DNA of 64,000 bases from Volvox africanus (lineage: Eukaryota; Chlorophyta; Chlorophyceae; Chlamydomonadales; Volvocaceae): the NCBI GenBank assembly GCA_030268105.1, contig BSDZ01000015.1, positions 3,251,501 to 3,315,500 on the forward strand, in the 5' to 3' direction. Below, one piece after another: positions 1 through 11,696 of this stretch. Under the pieces are notes generated by a model. That model was not told the DNA's origin, did not search any database, and saw only the letters and a program-made list of their open reading frames with translations. The number at the start of each line of letters is the position of its first letter. Position 1 is the stretch's first letter. The position numbers and the translations under genes are program-made.

Positions 1-192
1 CTCTGGTTGTACACAAAGCGCGCAACATGTACAGGTCTGCATGATAACGACCGCCAGCGGAAACGGGCTTGTGTTTCCCAAGGTGAAGAGGCTTATGCGC
101 CCGGGTTTGCAATCTTTGACAAATGCTTGACATGTTTTACTTGAACATGTAACTTATCTTTTTGCATTGAGTTGTGATCGTTGCATCTTCAG

Positions 193-1086
193 GGCGGGTG
201 GGAAGACGACGAGAGCGTGGAGTCAGCGGCACAGAGGGAAACCGTTGAAGAGGCTGGCGTGCGCGGTATGCTTGAGGTACGAATTAAAGTGCCCTTGATC
301 GCTTTGAGTTCCATGAGTACTCTTTGCTTCTATACCCGTGCCAGTTAAGTCGACTTCTTCCTATTCAGGAGCCGCTGCTGGGAGTGTTCCCGTTCTCCGG
401 CGGGAAGCACGTGTATGATGCTCAGGGCCATCCCGTGGGCAAATGCAAGGCATTCATTTATGTGATGCATGTCGCTGAGGAGCTCTCGTCATGGCCGGAG
501 AGCAAAGACCGGCAGCGCATCTGGGTAAGCACCCTTGCAACTTGTGAAGAAGTGGTCCACGTGTGTCTGGTGTATGTGGGCAGTTATTTTCCCACCCGTG
601 TGCAGCAGGCAAGACCACCCATATATGTGCTGCCTGAGTGCCCATTTGAATGCCATAGCCAGTACTCTCATTAAGGACAGCCATTCTAGGCATCGTGCAA
701 ACACGCCTGCAGCGCCAGATTGTGCTGGTAACGTACACAGAGTTTCCTGCGCTCATGCGACCTACCCGCAGTGCTCGATAGCCGAGGCCACCCGGCAATG
801 TAAGCATCAGTGGATGCGGGAGGCCCTGCGGGCGTGGGTCCGCCGGAAGGGCTGGGATGAGGCGACACCGACAGAGAGTGAATGCGCCACACAACAGCAG
901 TTGCTGCAGCACAAGGTGCTGGAAACGAAGGACAGCGGCAGCAGTGCCCTGGATGAGCAGCGGCAGCAGGGCTCGCCTCTGGGCGATAGCTACAGCTGCG
1001 TCGGCAGTTCTTCAGCGCGCCTTGCTGAATCCGATGTGTGTAGCTTCCAGGCAGCGGAACCGTGCCTGTCTATGGGCTCCACCTAG
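193..1086 (+). CDS. Nudix hydrolase, 5'-partial (DIPP-like)
   Basis: Three exons are visible: 193-276, 369-524 and 772-1086. They join in phase 0 at GT-AG sites and end at TAG; earlier exons lie left of the window. Exon 1 carries the Nudix box: GGWEDDE, then RETVEEAGV seven residues on, matching GX5EX7REUXEEXGU with its metal-binding glutamates. Exon 2 (LLGVFPFSGG...CKAFIYVMHV...SWPE) and the start of exon 3 (SIAEATRQCKHQWMREAL) match the distal part of plant-type Nudix enzymes related to diphosphoinositol-polyphosphate phosphohydrolases, which hydrolyse nucleoside diphosphates linked to another moiety. Substrate cannot be told from sequence. The last ~80 residues are Ser/Gln-rich and low complexity. 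A TGTAA motif at 1676-1680 may be the poly(A) signal, implying a ~0.6 kb 3' UTR. Family certain, subfamily tentative. Confidence 0.85.
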
Positions 1087-4000
1087 CGTGGGGTGCAGGG
1101 TGCTGGAGTGTGCTGGGGCGACGAAGGGGGCTGAGGCAGCTGCAACTGCCCTGGGCGGTGTGAGGGTGAGGCCAGCTGGCCAGAGGGCTTGCGCATCGCA
1201 ACGCTATCGCGCGGTTCGCGGGCTACCGCCCCCGCCCTCTACGTCGTGGGTTTCAGATCTAGGTTGCCAGGCATAATTGAGAGTACCGTTTGTTGCTGCG
1301 GCACTGTGGAAACGCTGCGGTAGGTGTTTGGGATGCACCGACGGGCGTTGTGAACCCACCACCGTTTCCTACTTCTGCGCAATGGATCTGCGGGTATGTC
1401 TGGGCTGGGCTGGCGGACTTCTTCTGCATGTTTAAGGGATTCGGTTGGGCTTATGTTTGGTAAGGGGGACGCATAGGTGGGGTGGTTGGAGGCGATATTG
1501 CAGTATTCCCTCATCAAGGTTTCTCATAGACTTTAGGCGCGACCCCTCGCGCACCGTGATAAATGCTTCTGATGCTTCCTTGTGTCCTGGTAAAGCTCCT
1601 CAGCGTACGTCCATTTCCTCTGCAAGTATGGTATGTACCTCATTTCCAGCTTACGGGCGCTTTAGCAGCCTGCTGTGTAAGTGTCATTGCAGTGCGCATG
1701 TGTGTGAAGGTGTTGTAGTGAAGCTTTGGCGTTCTTTACAACGAGCTAGATGTGTACGCCCGGTGAAGATTAGGAGATCTTGTGCCGGATCTGACCTTGT
1801 GCCGGTACCCGGTACACAATAGCCTCATGTTGGGGCCCGGGAAGAGTAAGCACATAACTGTTTACGTAGCAAAGTGAGCAAAGCATATCACGACATTTCT
1901 GCAACAGGACATGAATTCTTGTCAATATGCATGAAGATGCTTTCTCTTAGACACGAGGCGGGTCTAGCGCTGGCGCTGCAGCCGGCTTATCAGCGCTGGT
2001 TATTCTAGGCGCTGTCAAGCGCCATGGCAATAGTAGAGGCTATAGATCTTTTGTACAACCGCTGCGGCTTCGTGGTGTTTGTACGTAATTTGCAGTGCCT
2101 TGCTCGACAAGGCGGGTGCTGTGGGCCCAATGTGTTCCGGGTCCCTTCGGACGGGGCCTTGATGTGTATCCGTCCGGTACTTGGTGACTCCGGCGTCATA
2201 TGTACAAGTCCCTGATGAGGCATGCGGTTATTTTGCCTCGCGCTTCACACCTCTTATGAACAATCCAGTCTGCATAGCCCAGACCCCAGGGCTACATGTG
2301 GGCGCTAGGACGGATACCGAAACAGCACGCAGGGATTGCACGTGGAGGTGTTGGCGGAAATCTAAGGGCTTCCAAAAGATTCCTGATCCCCGGTTTCTCA
2401 TCGACATACCTTCTCCTTGAATGCCGTGTGAGCACAGCGGCGCCAGATTAAAGGCGTCCATCATGCAAGCGTGGAGTCTAGCTGTGCGCCGCTGTGTCAT
2501 AGACCTATGTGCTGCTCATGGTTCTTCATATGTGCACGCCCTCCTAGTATTCCCCATGTTTTGGAATCTGGTCCTTACCAATAACTTTACATAGCTTTCC
2601 AAAGAAAAGAAAGTTAATCGTTCGAAATACGCTTAACCACGCATAAACCACGCATGAATACGCTTAACCACGCATGACCATTCATCGAGGTGGTCGGTTC
2701 GAGCATGCTCAACGGTCATGGGCTTCCGTCGATGGTTGTCGAAGACATCTTAGCTTGCATTTTTGTACGCGTATCAGACTCTTCACTATGGAAAACACGT
2801 GCCCGCGTTGCGTCGACGAACAGTAGAAGATTGCGAAGTCTAGAAATGCTGTCCAGGCGCGAGGGGTATGCAACTCCACCATAAAAACCGCTATCTTTGC
2901 AGTTCGGGGCAACGTCCACCTTACGATCCATGAAATTATCACACTTACAATTTCTACAAAGTTCACCAAACAAAACATTATATTTACTTGTTGAATGAAG
3001 TATGTATTAAGTTTCTAGATGCAAATCACCTGCATTGCCTCTTACTGAAGCACCAGATAACATAGGTTCACGTAACATACAATAAAGATTAAAGTGCGCT
3101 TGAAGTAAGATGAGTAGGCTACTTCTGGGTACTGGTCATATTGTGGGCTGGTCGACCTTCAACGTGACTGTGGCCCTGCTGAGCTGGATATTGCCAGGCT
3201 AGCCACCAAGGATCCTTCATTTGAATCCAAACTCCTCATGTAATTCAAGGTTAGTGCTATGTATTAGGATTTGGGACAGATCTCACGTGAGGCAGTATTT
3301 AACAAGCCCTATTACCGCCCTATTACCGCCCTGCTTGTCCATCGCAGCTGGACTTAATGGTACTTAATGGTGACTATAGAGTCCTACGGTAACACTTCTT
3401 ACCTTATCTCTGTGTGTGATGTTGAGTTCTGGGCCGAGGGGTCCCTTGGGTTCCACAGTGTGTGTGGGTTTGGCAAGAGCCAGTGTGAGCTGCCGTACAT
3501 CCTGAGTGGCCAAGACCTTTGTGTTACTCATGGCCTGTCCCAGAACGAGATTTCGTGTGGAGAGGCTCACTATCCCCAAGGAGACGTTTTGTTGCAGCAC
3601 TTGCAGTTGCCATATCGTTAGTGTTTTGCACCATGCCATGTGCAGATGATTTCCCCAAGGCAAAGCTCATGCCAACAGACCATACCTAACTGAATGGCAC
3701 GTGGATTGGTAACAATCGCATCATTAAATTGGCTAGGGCTGGTGCTTTCGTCGAATGTGATGCCTTTGACTCCAGTGGACAGGCTTGACTGGCCTATGAC
3801 TGAAACGACCTATCTCTGGTCGCCCTTGTGTCGTCCCCCCATTGCCTACACCTCACCGGCTGTTTTGGTGTATGACTTCTTATCAGTGCTGCAGCGCTCA
3901 GTCAGCTTGGATGGGCAAATGGAAATGCAGATTCTGCATCTTATGTGGCGATTTTACAAAGACAAATGCGTTCACATATGTTGTAGTAGTTGAGAGCTGC

Positions 4001-4720
4001 AAAGGCCTCTCGAGATGCTGACAGGGTGCTTCTGCACTTTGGTATTGTGATGGTGTGTGGACCGTACATGTACGACTACTACACACGTGGAATATGTACC
4101 TCAAGCTCAGAAGCCCAACTATTGCCAGGGGACTGGTGAGTGCTGCAAGTACGTGGTACGCAGCAGGAAACCATTGCCAATCCATTTGCACAGGCTCTCT
4201 GATGCACATCAGCCCATAACGTTGAAGATCAAGCTTCCTCCCAGTGGCTTGACATTGGGATGCAATTTATGTGAGAAATGCGCAGGGGAAAACCGCACTG
4301 TAAATGCCCTTCTTCAGGCAATGCATTTCCAGCAGGAAAGCTGACCCAATTCATATACGGAGACCATGTCCCCTGGCAGTGCCACAGCTCTCTGCCCTGT
4401 TGTGGCCACAGTTACACCAGCAGGTAGCCGGAAGCACACTGCCTTTGCCGATGTGTCACAGCAGATTATGAACCACCCAAGCAGCCAAGGAAGAAGCTGC
4501 AATACCAGGTCAGGCGCTGCAGTGACACAGTCAGGGAGGGTGCAATGTGGTGGGGGTAATGGGGCCTCCGACAAGAACATATCTTCCAGCCTAAACAACG
4601 GACATAATTCGTCCTACATCCTCCAGTTCCGTCAGTTATAAGTCACCAGATTTGGCACTTTGTGAGTCGCTGAGGTGCTCTGGTAAGGATCGGGGCCAAG
4701 GCAGCACGCAGCAGCTTGGG
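1087..4720. other. No supported gene; 3' UTR and degenerate sequence
   Basis: Beyond the Nudix 3' UTR I see no exon chain. Short open frames at about 3360-3660 and 3690-4640 occur on both strands, are broken by stops and match no family I recognise; they may be decayed transposon or gene remnants. A small tandem ACCACGCAT-type repeat lies at 2630-2685. Confidence 0.4.
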
Positions 4721-4724
4721 GTCG

Positions 4725-5110
4725 CAGGTGGGGACCCGGGGCAAGGTGACGCAAAACCCGGGTCCCCACCTGATGGGCGGGGTGTGATGGGCGGGGTGTG
4801 ATGGGTACAGCGGGGTATGGTGGGGTATGGCTGGAAGCTGTGGGGAATCGGGGGATACAGCGGGCTACGACAGATTACTGCGGGGTATGGCGGGGCACTG
4901 CGGGGTATATGACGGGGCACAGCAGGGCACGGCGGAGAACTGCGGGGGAATGGGGGGGAGACTCGGGGGTACGGCGGGGGACTGCGGGTACGGCGGAGTA
5001 ATGTGGGGTATGGCAGGCGACCGCGGGGCACGGCGGGGTATGGCAGTCCCCCGCCATACCCCGAGGTATTGCCGGGTACCGCGGGGTGCTGCCGTATACC
5101 GCACACATTG
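4725..5110. repeat. G-rich minisatellite
   Basis: Imperfect tandem copies of a 10-16 nt unit built on GCGGGGTATGGCGGGG with strong G bias on the + strand. The array turns over near 5040, where GGGGTATGGCAG is followed by its near complement CCGCCATACCCC, so the right end is an inverted continuation that could form a hairpin. Open frames through it, for example Pro/Tyr-rich on the minus strand, are by-products of the repeat. Confidence 0.8.
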
Positions 5111-5479
5111 TGCGATTGAGTCACAGAACGTTCTTTTTGTTTTCCCTAAACATATAGTTAGGAATTGCATATGCCTCTGTATGGCGGTCTGTATGAATGA
5201 CGGAATCTTTGTGTCAAGCTCCTACCTTATTCACGAACATGATGCGTTACAGTATTTTTATTATTTATTGCCAACGTGACGACGCTACGCGATTGTGAGG
5301 ATGTGATTTGCTAATTAATGAGAGAACGTAACAAGCAACACAACTTCATGTATTATTGCGTGCGTATGTAAAACCCTTGCTTGCATAACGGATTGTGAAT
5401 TATTCACGAGCAGAATCATTTAAAAAAGTTCGCAGTGCGAAAAGGTTTCAATGGAATGTGTGATCTAAAAAGTGCTAGC

Positions 5480-6103
5480 GTTGTGGCTCTCACACTTCCT
5501 TCGCAGTGCTAAATGATTACAACGCAATGCGTACTTCTGTGCGTGGATATGCGTACGTCAACCAACGTTGGTGTTGTGGCTCGCAAACTAAGCTAACAAA
5601 GTCCACGCAAGCAAAACCTGTGCTTCCCCGTGCGAGTTCATGCAATGTTATGTGCGAATCTCTAAAGCAATATTTGAGATGTTTCTCACAGCTATTCGCA
5701 GGTATTTACGCATGCAAAGTGGAGCGTGAAGCTACAAGCTTCAAGTGCTACTTAACATTCGCTTTGAGACAAACCTTGCGTTTCAATGCCATTCACATGT
5801 ACACGCAAAGTGTTTAATAATACGCAGTCGTTGGGAATGTCGTAACGCGCGCGTTAAGTGTTATCCGCACGCCTTACAAAGTGCGTGTTGGACGCGACTC
5901 GACGCGAATGCATTCGCACTGCCTGCCAAAATTTCGTGACGGGTTGGTTCAGGCAGCATTTGCGAACGGCATTCACACGGTGCCCTTGCGAACGAGGGTG
6001 CTAATACATGCGATCGTGAGCGTTAGGCCTTGCGTTAAATCGCGTTAGCCTCGCGTTAACTTTCTGTAACGCGAGGCTAACGCGAGTTTCTGTAGCCATA
6101 GTG
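5480..6103. mobile_element. Possible CACTA-like terminal fragment
   Basis: AT-rich sequence ending in alternating GCGTTA and TAACGC motifs at about 6015-6085 and then CCATAGTG. This resembles the subterminal motif arrays and CACTAT-type end of the element at 40763-45068, in the orientation expected for a right end. A perfect hairpin is visible: CGCGTTAGCCTCGCGTTA is followed closely by its complement (6039-6085). No matching left end or target duplication was found, so membership of the same family is inferred. Confidence 0.4.
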
Positions 6104-7077
6104 CCCCCTTCATTTCCAAGTGCCCGCTTAGGCTGAGATGATAACAGATGAGAACCAGACTGCCTGCAATAGCTCATATAAGAGATATGGTTAGCAAAAC
6201 GCGTCTCGGCTGCTGTCTTTGCGCATGCCGAAGGGCTTAAAAATGAGAGCTTCTGAGCCGGGTCCTAACTACTCGCCTTGGAGCTACGCATCAACCATCT
6301 GGAGCTACGCGTCAAGCTAGAAGTTGGAGAGCAAAGAGGTCGCATATTGGTGTCGTGCAAAGTCCACATCCTCGCAGTTCGATGAGACGAAAATAAAAGC
6401 TTTAATAATATATAATAGCCTTCATTCATTTTAACAGAATTAATAGGTCGTAAAACGAATTACTGACAGTTAGGCCCTATAACGGTAATTAATTGTGGAG
6501 TTGCGTACCCCTCAACCCTGATGCTGACTTGATGAGTCAAGTACAGAAGGACTAGGCATCACCGATTATATAATGACATGGAGATGGCAATCGACATATC
6601 GACACAGATGGAAAATCAAAAGTTCAAAACGATAAATTGTTGAAATGCTTGGAAATTTGCTTGATGGTAACCTAATATGGTAATATCCACCGTTGCGGAC
6701 GGCCATGGTTGACCGTTAGGGTGCAACGACCCTTGCCTAGCAACGGCACATGGACTACAAATGGTTGCTAAGTAAATAACCTCGTCAATGTGCACTTGAA
6801 ACGAATAACTTGTCAGAAGTGTAAGTTGTTCTTTGTTTCGCGATAAAGGATTCGGCTTGTACGTCGCTTTTCTCGAAAAGCATTCCAGCTCTGACCCAAT
6901 CCGACGATTTTGGTCAAGACATAACTCAGAATGATCTCCTCGGATTTCGGCAGCAAGCGAGCGCTCAGGTGTCGTGCAACAAAGCTCAGCCTATCGCGTG
7001 TCACCAAGCCTGTTGGTCACAGAGCACGGCCCATTGCGTGTGCGAGCTTGACTCAAGCTACCAGTGCACCAGTGACT
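6104..7077. other. No gene seen; upstream region of the ADP-ribosylglycohydrolase gene
   Basis: AT-rich in its left half. No exon chain, RNA gene or clear repeat could be supported. It should contain the promoter and 5' UTR of the gene beginning at 7078. Confidence 0.4.
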
Positions 7078-10000
7078 ATGGATAAATCTTTGGTTTTGGA
7101 CCGCATTCGCGGAGCATTGTGGGGTAGGTTTGGGACGGTGAACCAGTGATTTTGTAGAGTCCTACAGACCCTTTCGTTGAAATTTCAAAGTATCATCGAT
7201 CTGGTTGCCAGGACCAGATCTGTGATATGTATTCTCCCTCGCTCTTATGCCAGTCCTTCGTCATTCCCGGTCTCCGTGTCTTTTCCTAAAGGAATTTTCA
7301 TCGCGGATGCACTCAGTATGCCAGTCCATTGGTATTATAATCCTGGTGACATCCGGCGAGATTTTGGCATCATTGAGTCTTACCAAGCTCCAAAGGCCCG
7401 ACACCCCAGCTCTATTATGAGCGTCAGCAATACCGGAGGTCACGGCCGCGGGGGACAGTCCGGGAGAATCATTGGTAAGAGCGCTATACCAATCTCGTTC
7501 ACAGACGCGGGGTTACCTTTTCGGCTTTTCCTGCCTGTTCTCGATCGCGCATCAATCAGCGCGTCTTCTTCCCATGAGCACACGGATGCGTTGCTATCTC
7601 ATGCTCCCTAGCACCCAACAGCACTAACGTTTCTGTAAGCGCTGTGCGTTTCCTTGCTTGCACGGCCACAGGAGATATCATCAATCACGGCAAACACGCC
7701 TTCTGGGGCAAGTCCGGAGTGCACTACCACCAAGGGATGAAGGTAAGGGCGATCTGCAGGTTCATGAGGAGCTGCTGAACTCTGAATGGGGTGACATGGA
7801 CTGGGAGTTCTCCTTCCCGTCCCCTTCCCCCGTCCATTCTGTCTAGTTATATTTCCATGTTTCCACCTTTCGGGCGCCTTTTCCCCTTCTACTTCCTTCC
7901 TGTCAGGCGGGCGAAAACACACTAAATGCCATTTGCGCACGAGTCGTCTTGAGGAACCTGGCCAGGGAGAAGGGGTAGGTGGAATGGTGCGGGTTGTACC
8001 GGATGGTGGATGGTCTGAGTGTTTCAATGGCTGAGACGTGAGACTTGGTCGTAATAGCTGGCGGATAGGAAGGGCTCGCAATGCTGTTGCTGCAAGTTTA
8101 GTTATAACTAACTCCAGAATACGGATTACTGTACAGATACAACACGACCTCATGGTTACAGGACTACGTCACGTTCATGACGACGCCGGGTAAGGTAGCT
8201 AGCGCTTATTAATAGCTTCATGTCCTCAGCCCAGGTGGGTCAATCACCTGATGAGCAATAGGATGTAGGAATCCCCGTACCACCACGAAGGTAGTCGGAC
8301 GTACGACAACACGCCGCACAGTTCACCCGTCATCCACATCCATCGCCGCCGTCTCTCCCCTCTATATTCGCCTTCGCCCTTCTTCCCTCTCATCCCACGA
8401 CTAGGTAGCCACAACGACACGTACGCCGAATCCTTCCACCGGGACTTTTTCCGGAACTGGGCGGCAGGGGTTCCCGCGGAGCGGTGCAGTCAGGGTACTG
8501 AGGGACACAACACTGCTCAGATCGGCGGTTTCGTGGTGAGCAATGCAATGAGGGATGAATGCATGGGTAGCCGTGCTGACATCCAGGAATTGGCCTGCCC
8601 CGCACTGACCCCACTGTGCCCCGCTCCTGAACACTGACCCGCACTGACCCGTTCGCTGGCGATCTTGGTCAGATGCTTCCCCCGGTCATCCTGTCCCGAC
8701 TGGACGGTTCCGCGGCCGCCACCCAGCGCGCCCTGCAGCACCTCTCAACCACACATGAGAGCCGCAAGCTGGTGGCATATGCGCAGGTAAGTCCGCGATC
8801 GCGATTTTTGTGCATAGTGGTTATAAAAATGAAATTTGTAATGCGAAGTGGGCTGGACTCTTGGGTTTTGGGTTTTGGGGGCTCTAAAGTTGTTTTGAGT
8901 GGAAGGGGCGGGGAGGGGCGCGGAGGGGATGTCATAACCTCCATGACGATCATTCCATCTGGGTGCTTCCTCCTTTTCCCCAACCCCCCAAACCCCCAAC
9001 TCCACATCAAACACCCTGACACAAATTTACCATGGCGGCGCGGCTGGCCGTCAGAGCTACTCGGAGCTGGTGTACGGCCTGGCCACGGGGGGGGATCTCC
9101 GCCAGGCCACATCGGCACTGGCGAAGGGTATGGGCATCGACCTCGCACAGCTCGTGCCCTATGACGACATCCGTATCGTACATTCGACCTTCGGGTCCGC
9201 GTGCTACATCGAGGACTCCTTCCCTTCATTATTGTACTTGACGTACAAGTACGCAGGTGGGTTTCGGAGTGGAAGATCTCGTAAAGCATAAATAACCGAC
9301 ATGGGATACAGGAACGATGAACCCTCACAGACGCGCAATACGCGCATCGGAGTGGGGTAGAGGTGGGTAGCGAGCTGAGGGATGGAACATCTAAACACGT
9401 GTGAAGTTCGTGTTCATGGCGAGCGCGCGTAGCTCTGGGAATCTGTGACTGCTTTTTAGTCCTTTCTTATCCCTTTGCCCCCTCCACATCCACATGCCCC
9501 CTCCAAACCCACTCCCTAACCCACGTGACCCAGACATGCTCGTACTCCTACCAATACTCGTTAGTCATGACGGTCATTCCACGACGTTGAATTTCCTTGA
9601 GCCCCGTCCCTCCCATACTGGTTGTCTGTTACATAACCCCCCAACACACCCACACACATACACATAAACATACACACAAGCACATACCTTTTCCTGACAG
9701 TTGGTCCAGGTTGATTGTCAGTCGCACTCGTTTCATGACAAGAAGATTCATTTCTATGGTTGTCTGTTCACCTTCTCGGAAAGTTCGCTGCTCAGCAGAT
9801 ATGCATTTCTTAAATTTGTTGCTGCTTGTTCCGCTTTCCTGTGTGGCGTGTTCTTCCTGGCCGCCACTTCAAACAGACTCCTTCGAGAAGGCGGTCCTCG
9901 CCAACACCAATGTGGGCGGAGAGAACTGCCATCGCGGCGCCGCGCTAGGAGCGGTGATGGGCGCCGCACACGGGGAGAGCGGCATTCCCAAGCGGTTCAT

Positions 10001-10082
10001 CGAAGACCTGGCGGACAGCGGGGCCATTCGGGCGGAGATTGACGCCTACGTCAAGGCCCTGCATCCGGACCTGTTGCAGTAA
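7078..10082 (+). CDS. ADP-ribosylglycohydrolase-family protein, complete
   Basis: Nine exons with GT-AG introns and consistent phases: 7078-7123, 7292-7474, 7672-7742, 7907-7974, 8137-8189, 8405-8535, 8673-8786, 9055-9256, 9877-10082. They give 357 residues. The N-terminus (DRIRGALWGIFIADALSMPVHWYY) is the typical DraG/ARH opening. The middle has the conserved PGSHNDTYAE stretch. The C-terminus carries ANTNVGGENCHRGAALGA followed by GAAHG, the counterpart of the GGDxD metal-binding segment. Here Asn/Glu/Cys occupy places where classical ARH enzymes have Asp, a variant I recall from a widespread subfamily. These enzymes remove ADP-ribose from proteins or small molecules; the substrate here is unknown. 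It is a stand-alone gene. The start is the first ATG giving the conserved DRIRGALWG opening. Confidence 0.85.
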
Positions 10083-10085
10083 ACT

Positions 10086-10090
10086 TGTAA
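10086..10090 (+). promoter_or_regulatory. TGTAA poly(A) signal candidate
   Basis: TGTAA lies four bases after the ADP-ribosylglycohydrolase stop codon. UGUAA is the usual nuclear polyadenylation signal in volvocine green algae. If used, the 3' UTR would be unusually short, so a downstream signal may serve instead. Confidence 0.4.
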
Positions 10091-11690
10091 ATATTTTTGC
10101 GCGGGAAATTTGCACAAAGCTTTCAACAATTATAAGAAAATTACGTTCAAAAAGGTTCACAGATATTTACAAGTTTAAAAAATGAAGGTGGTTTGCGAAT
10201 TGAAGTTGGGGTTTGGATCTGGCGGCCGAGAAGTTACGGGAAAGCCCCGCGAAGGGGCGAGGGCGATATGATGTTTTTATTCTCCGTTTGGGAAGGGAGA
10301 ATGGGAAGATAGGAAGAGCCAGGGGGGAGGGCTCGGCAGCGGGGTCCTGGGCAGCAGGTTGATTGAGCGGACATTTCGGCCCTCGTAGTTTATATGGAAC
10401 CCAGCTCGTATATTGGACTCAGCTTGTCCAGCGGATCATCGGGACAGAAACGTGGATCTTCACCGCCGTTAATCCTCACCATTTCATTGCTGTTGTCCTT
10501 GCTGATTGCAGACAGCTGAGTTTGCCGCCGTGGTCGTATTCTTTCACGTTAGTTTCCTGACGGAAGCCAATGATAGGTATGCAATTATCATTTCGTGAGC
10601 TGGAATTATGACAATAATTTGGTTTGGGACTATAGCCAAGAGGCCTACGTACGCTTTGTTATTTGTGCTAGGCTTTGCCTACGCTTTGGACCCCGACGAC
10701 GATGGCAGCGCCTGGCGTCAGCGATGATAGGTTATCTAATCGAGATGCGCCCTATATAGCCGCATAGGTAGGAAGGCTTAACAAACATTCAACAACCTTC
10801 ACACGCACGGAGCTCACATGCATCTGACAGTTCTCACGAACAGAAATATACCAACCAGCCTTGAGTGAGACTGGGTGTCCAGCTATTAGTAGTTTTCCTT
10901 CTTGCGCCACGCGGCACGTAAGGTTTCCGGTCTCGTGTGTGATCGGGGCCTTCGGAAAATGTTTAACCTGAATCGATGATGGATGGACTGCTTTCAAACA
11001 GGAACACGAAATTCGACACAAGCATCAAAACTTCAAACCTAGGATGCATCTCCCAATCAAGGAAGATGTATCATAATTCCAGTCCCACAGAGGGGAGAGT
11101 CTTTCGTTGGCTCTGTGTACACCCGACAAGCATAAGATATACCATACTGAATGCCCAAGGAACAAATTCGCTGCTCGAAAGATTCCTGGAGCCATTAGCC
11201 TGCCAAGAGCAGCGAGCTTGGTGGCTCTGCAGCACGCGCGCGCACGTTAAATAATGGTTCATCCAAAATTACAACACCGACAACACCGCCACAGTATAAC
11301 GCCTCTCTGCAACCCGGCCCATCAACACGACGCTTACTGGCGCAAGGCTTCTTAATCCAACAATAGCGAGCTTCTTGAGCGCTTCAGCCACTGAGGACCA
11401 GCGTTTCCTCCGATACGACACGAGCACCCTGATCTGAGCCTTTTTATGCGGTCCTATCCACACGACTGGTTTTTCTTTTACCTCGGCCTCTTCACTTGTT
11501 CCATGTGCTCAACTGCTAGGGATACTCATATATTTATACCTTCTCTCTCTTCACATCAACATTAAGGCCCGGATCCGGAGGCTTGCGTGGCCGTCATCGG
11601 CAGCGAGCGCAACCCAAATCGGGGGAAACATACATTTAAAAAAATATTTTCCAAACCTCTGATATTTCAGGTCCATATTCCGTAAATCTA
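10091..11690. other. No supported gene
   Basis: Several short frames exist on both strands. The + frame around 10400-10520 reads ETWIFTAVNPHHFIAVV, faintly like the His region of Ulp1/C48 cysteine proteases that some DNA transposons carry. No other part of such a domain is visible, so I do not call it. Confidence 0.35.
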
Positions 11691-11696
11691 GATCTT

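Noticed and set aside
4725..5110. CRISPR-like array
   Set aside because: Units are contiguous and imperfect with no regular unique spacers; it is a minisatellite in a eukaryotic genome.
10363..10560. Ulp1/C48-like protease fragment (WIFTAVNPHHFIAVV)
   Set aside because: Only one motif-like stretch; no catalytic Cys or Gln region and no exon chain.
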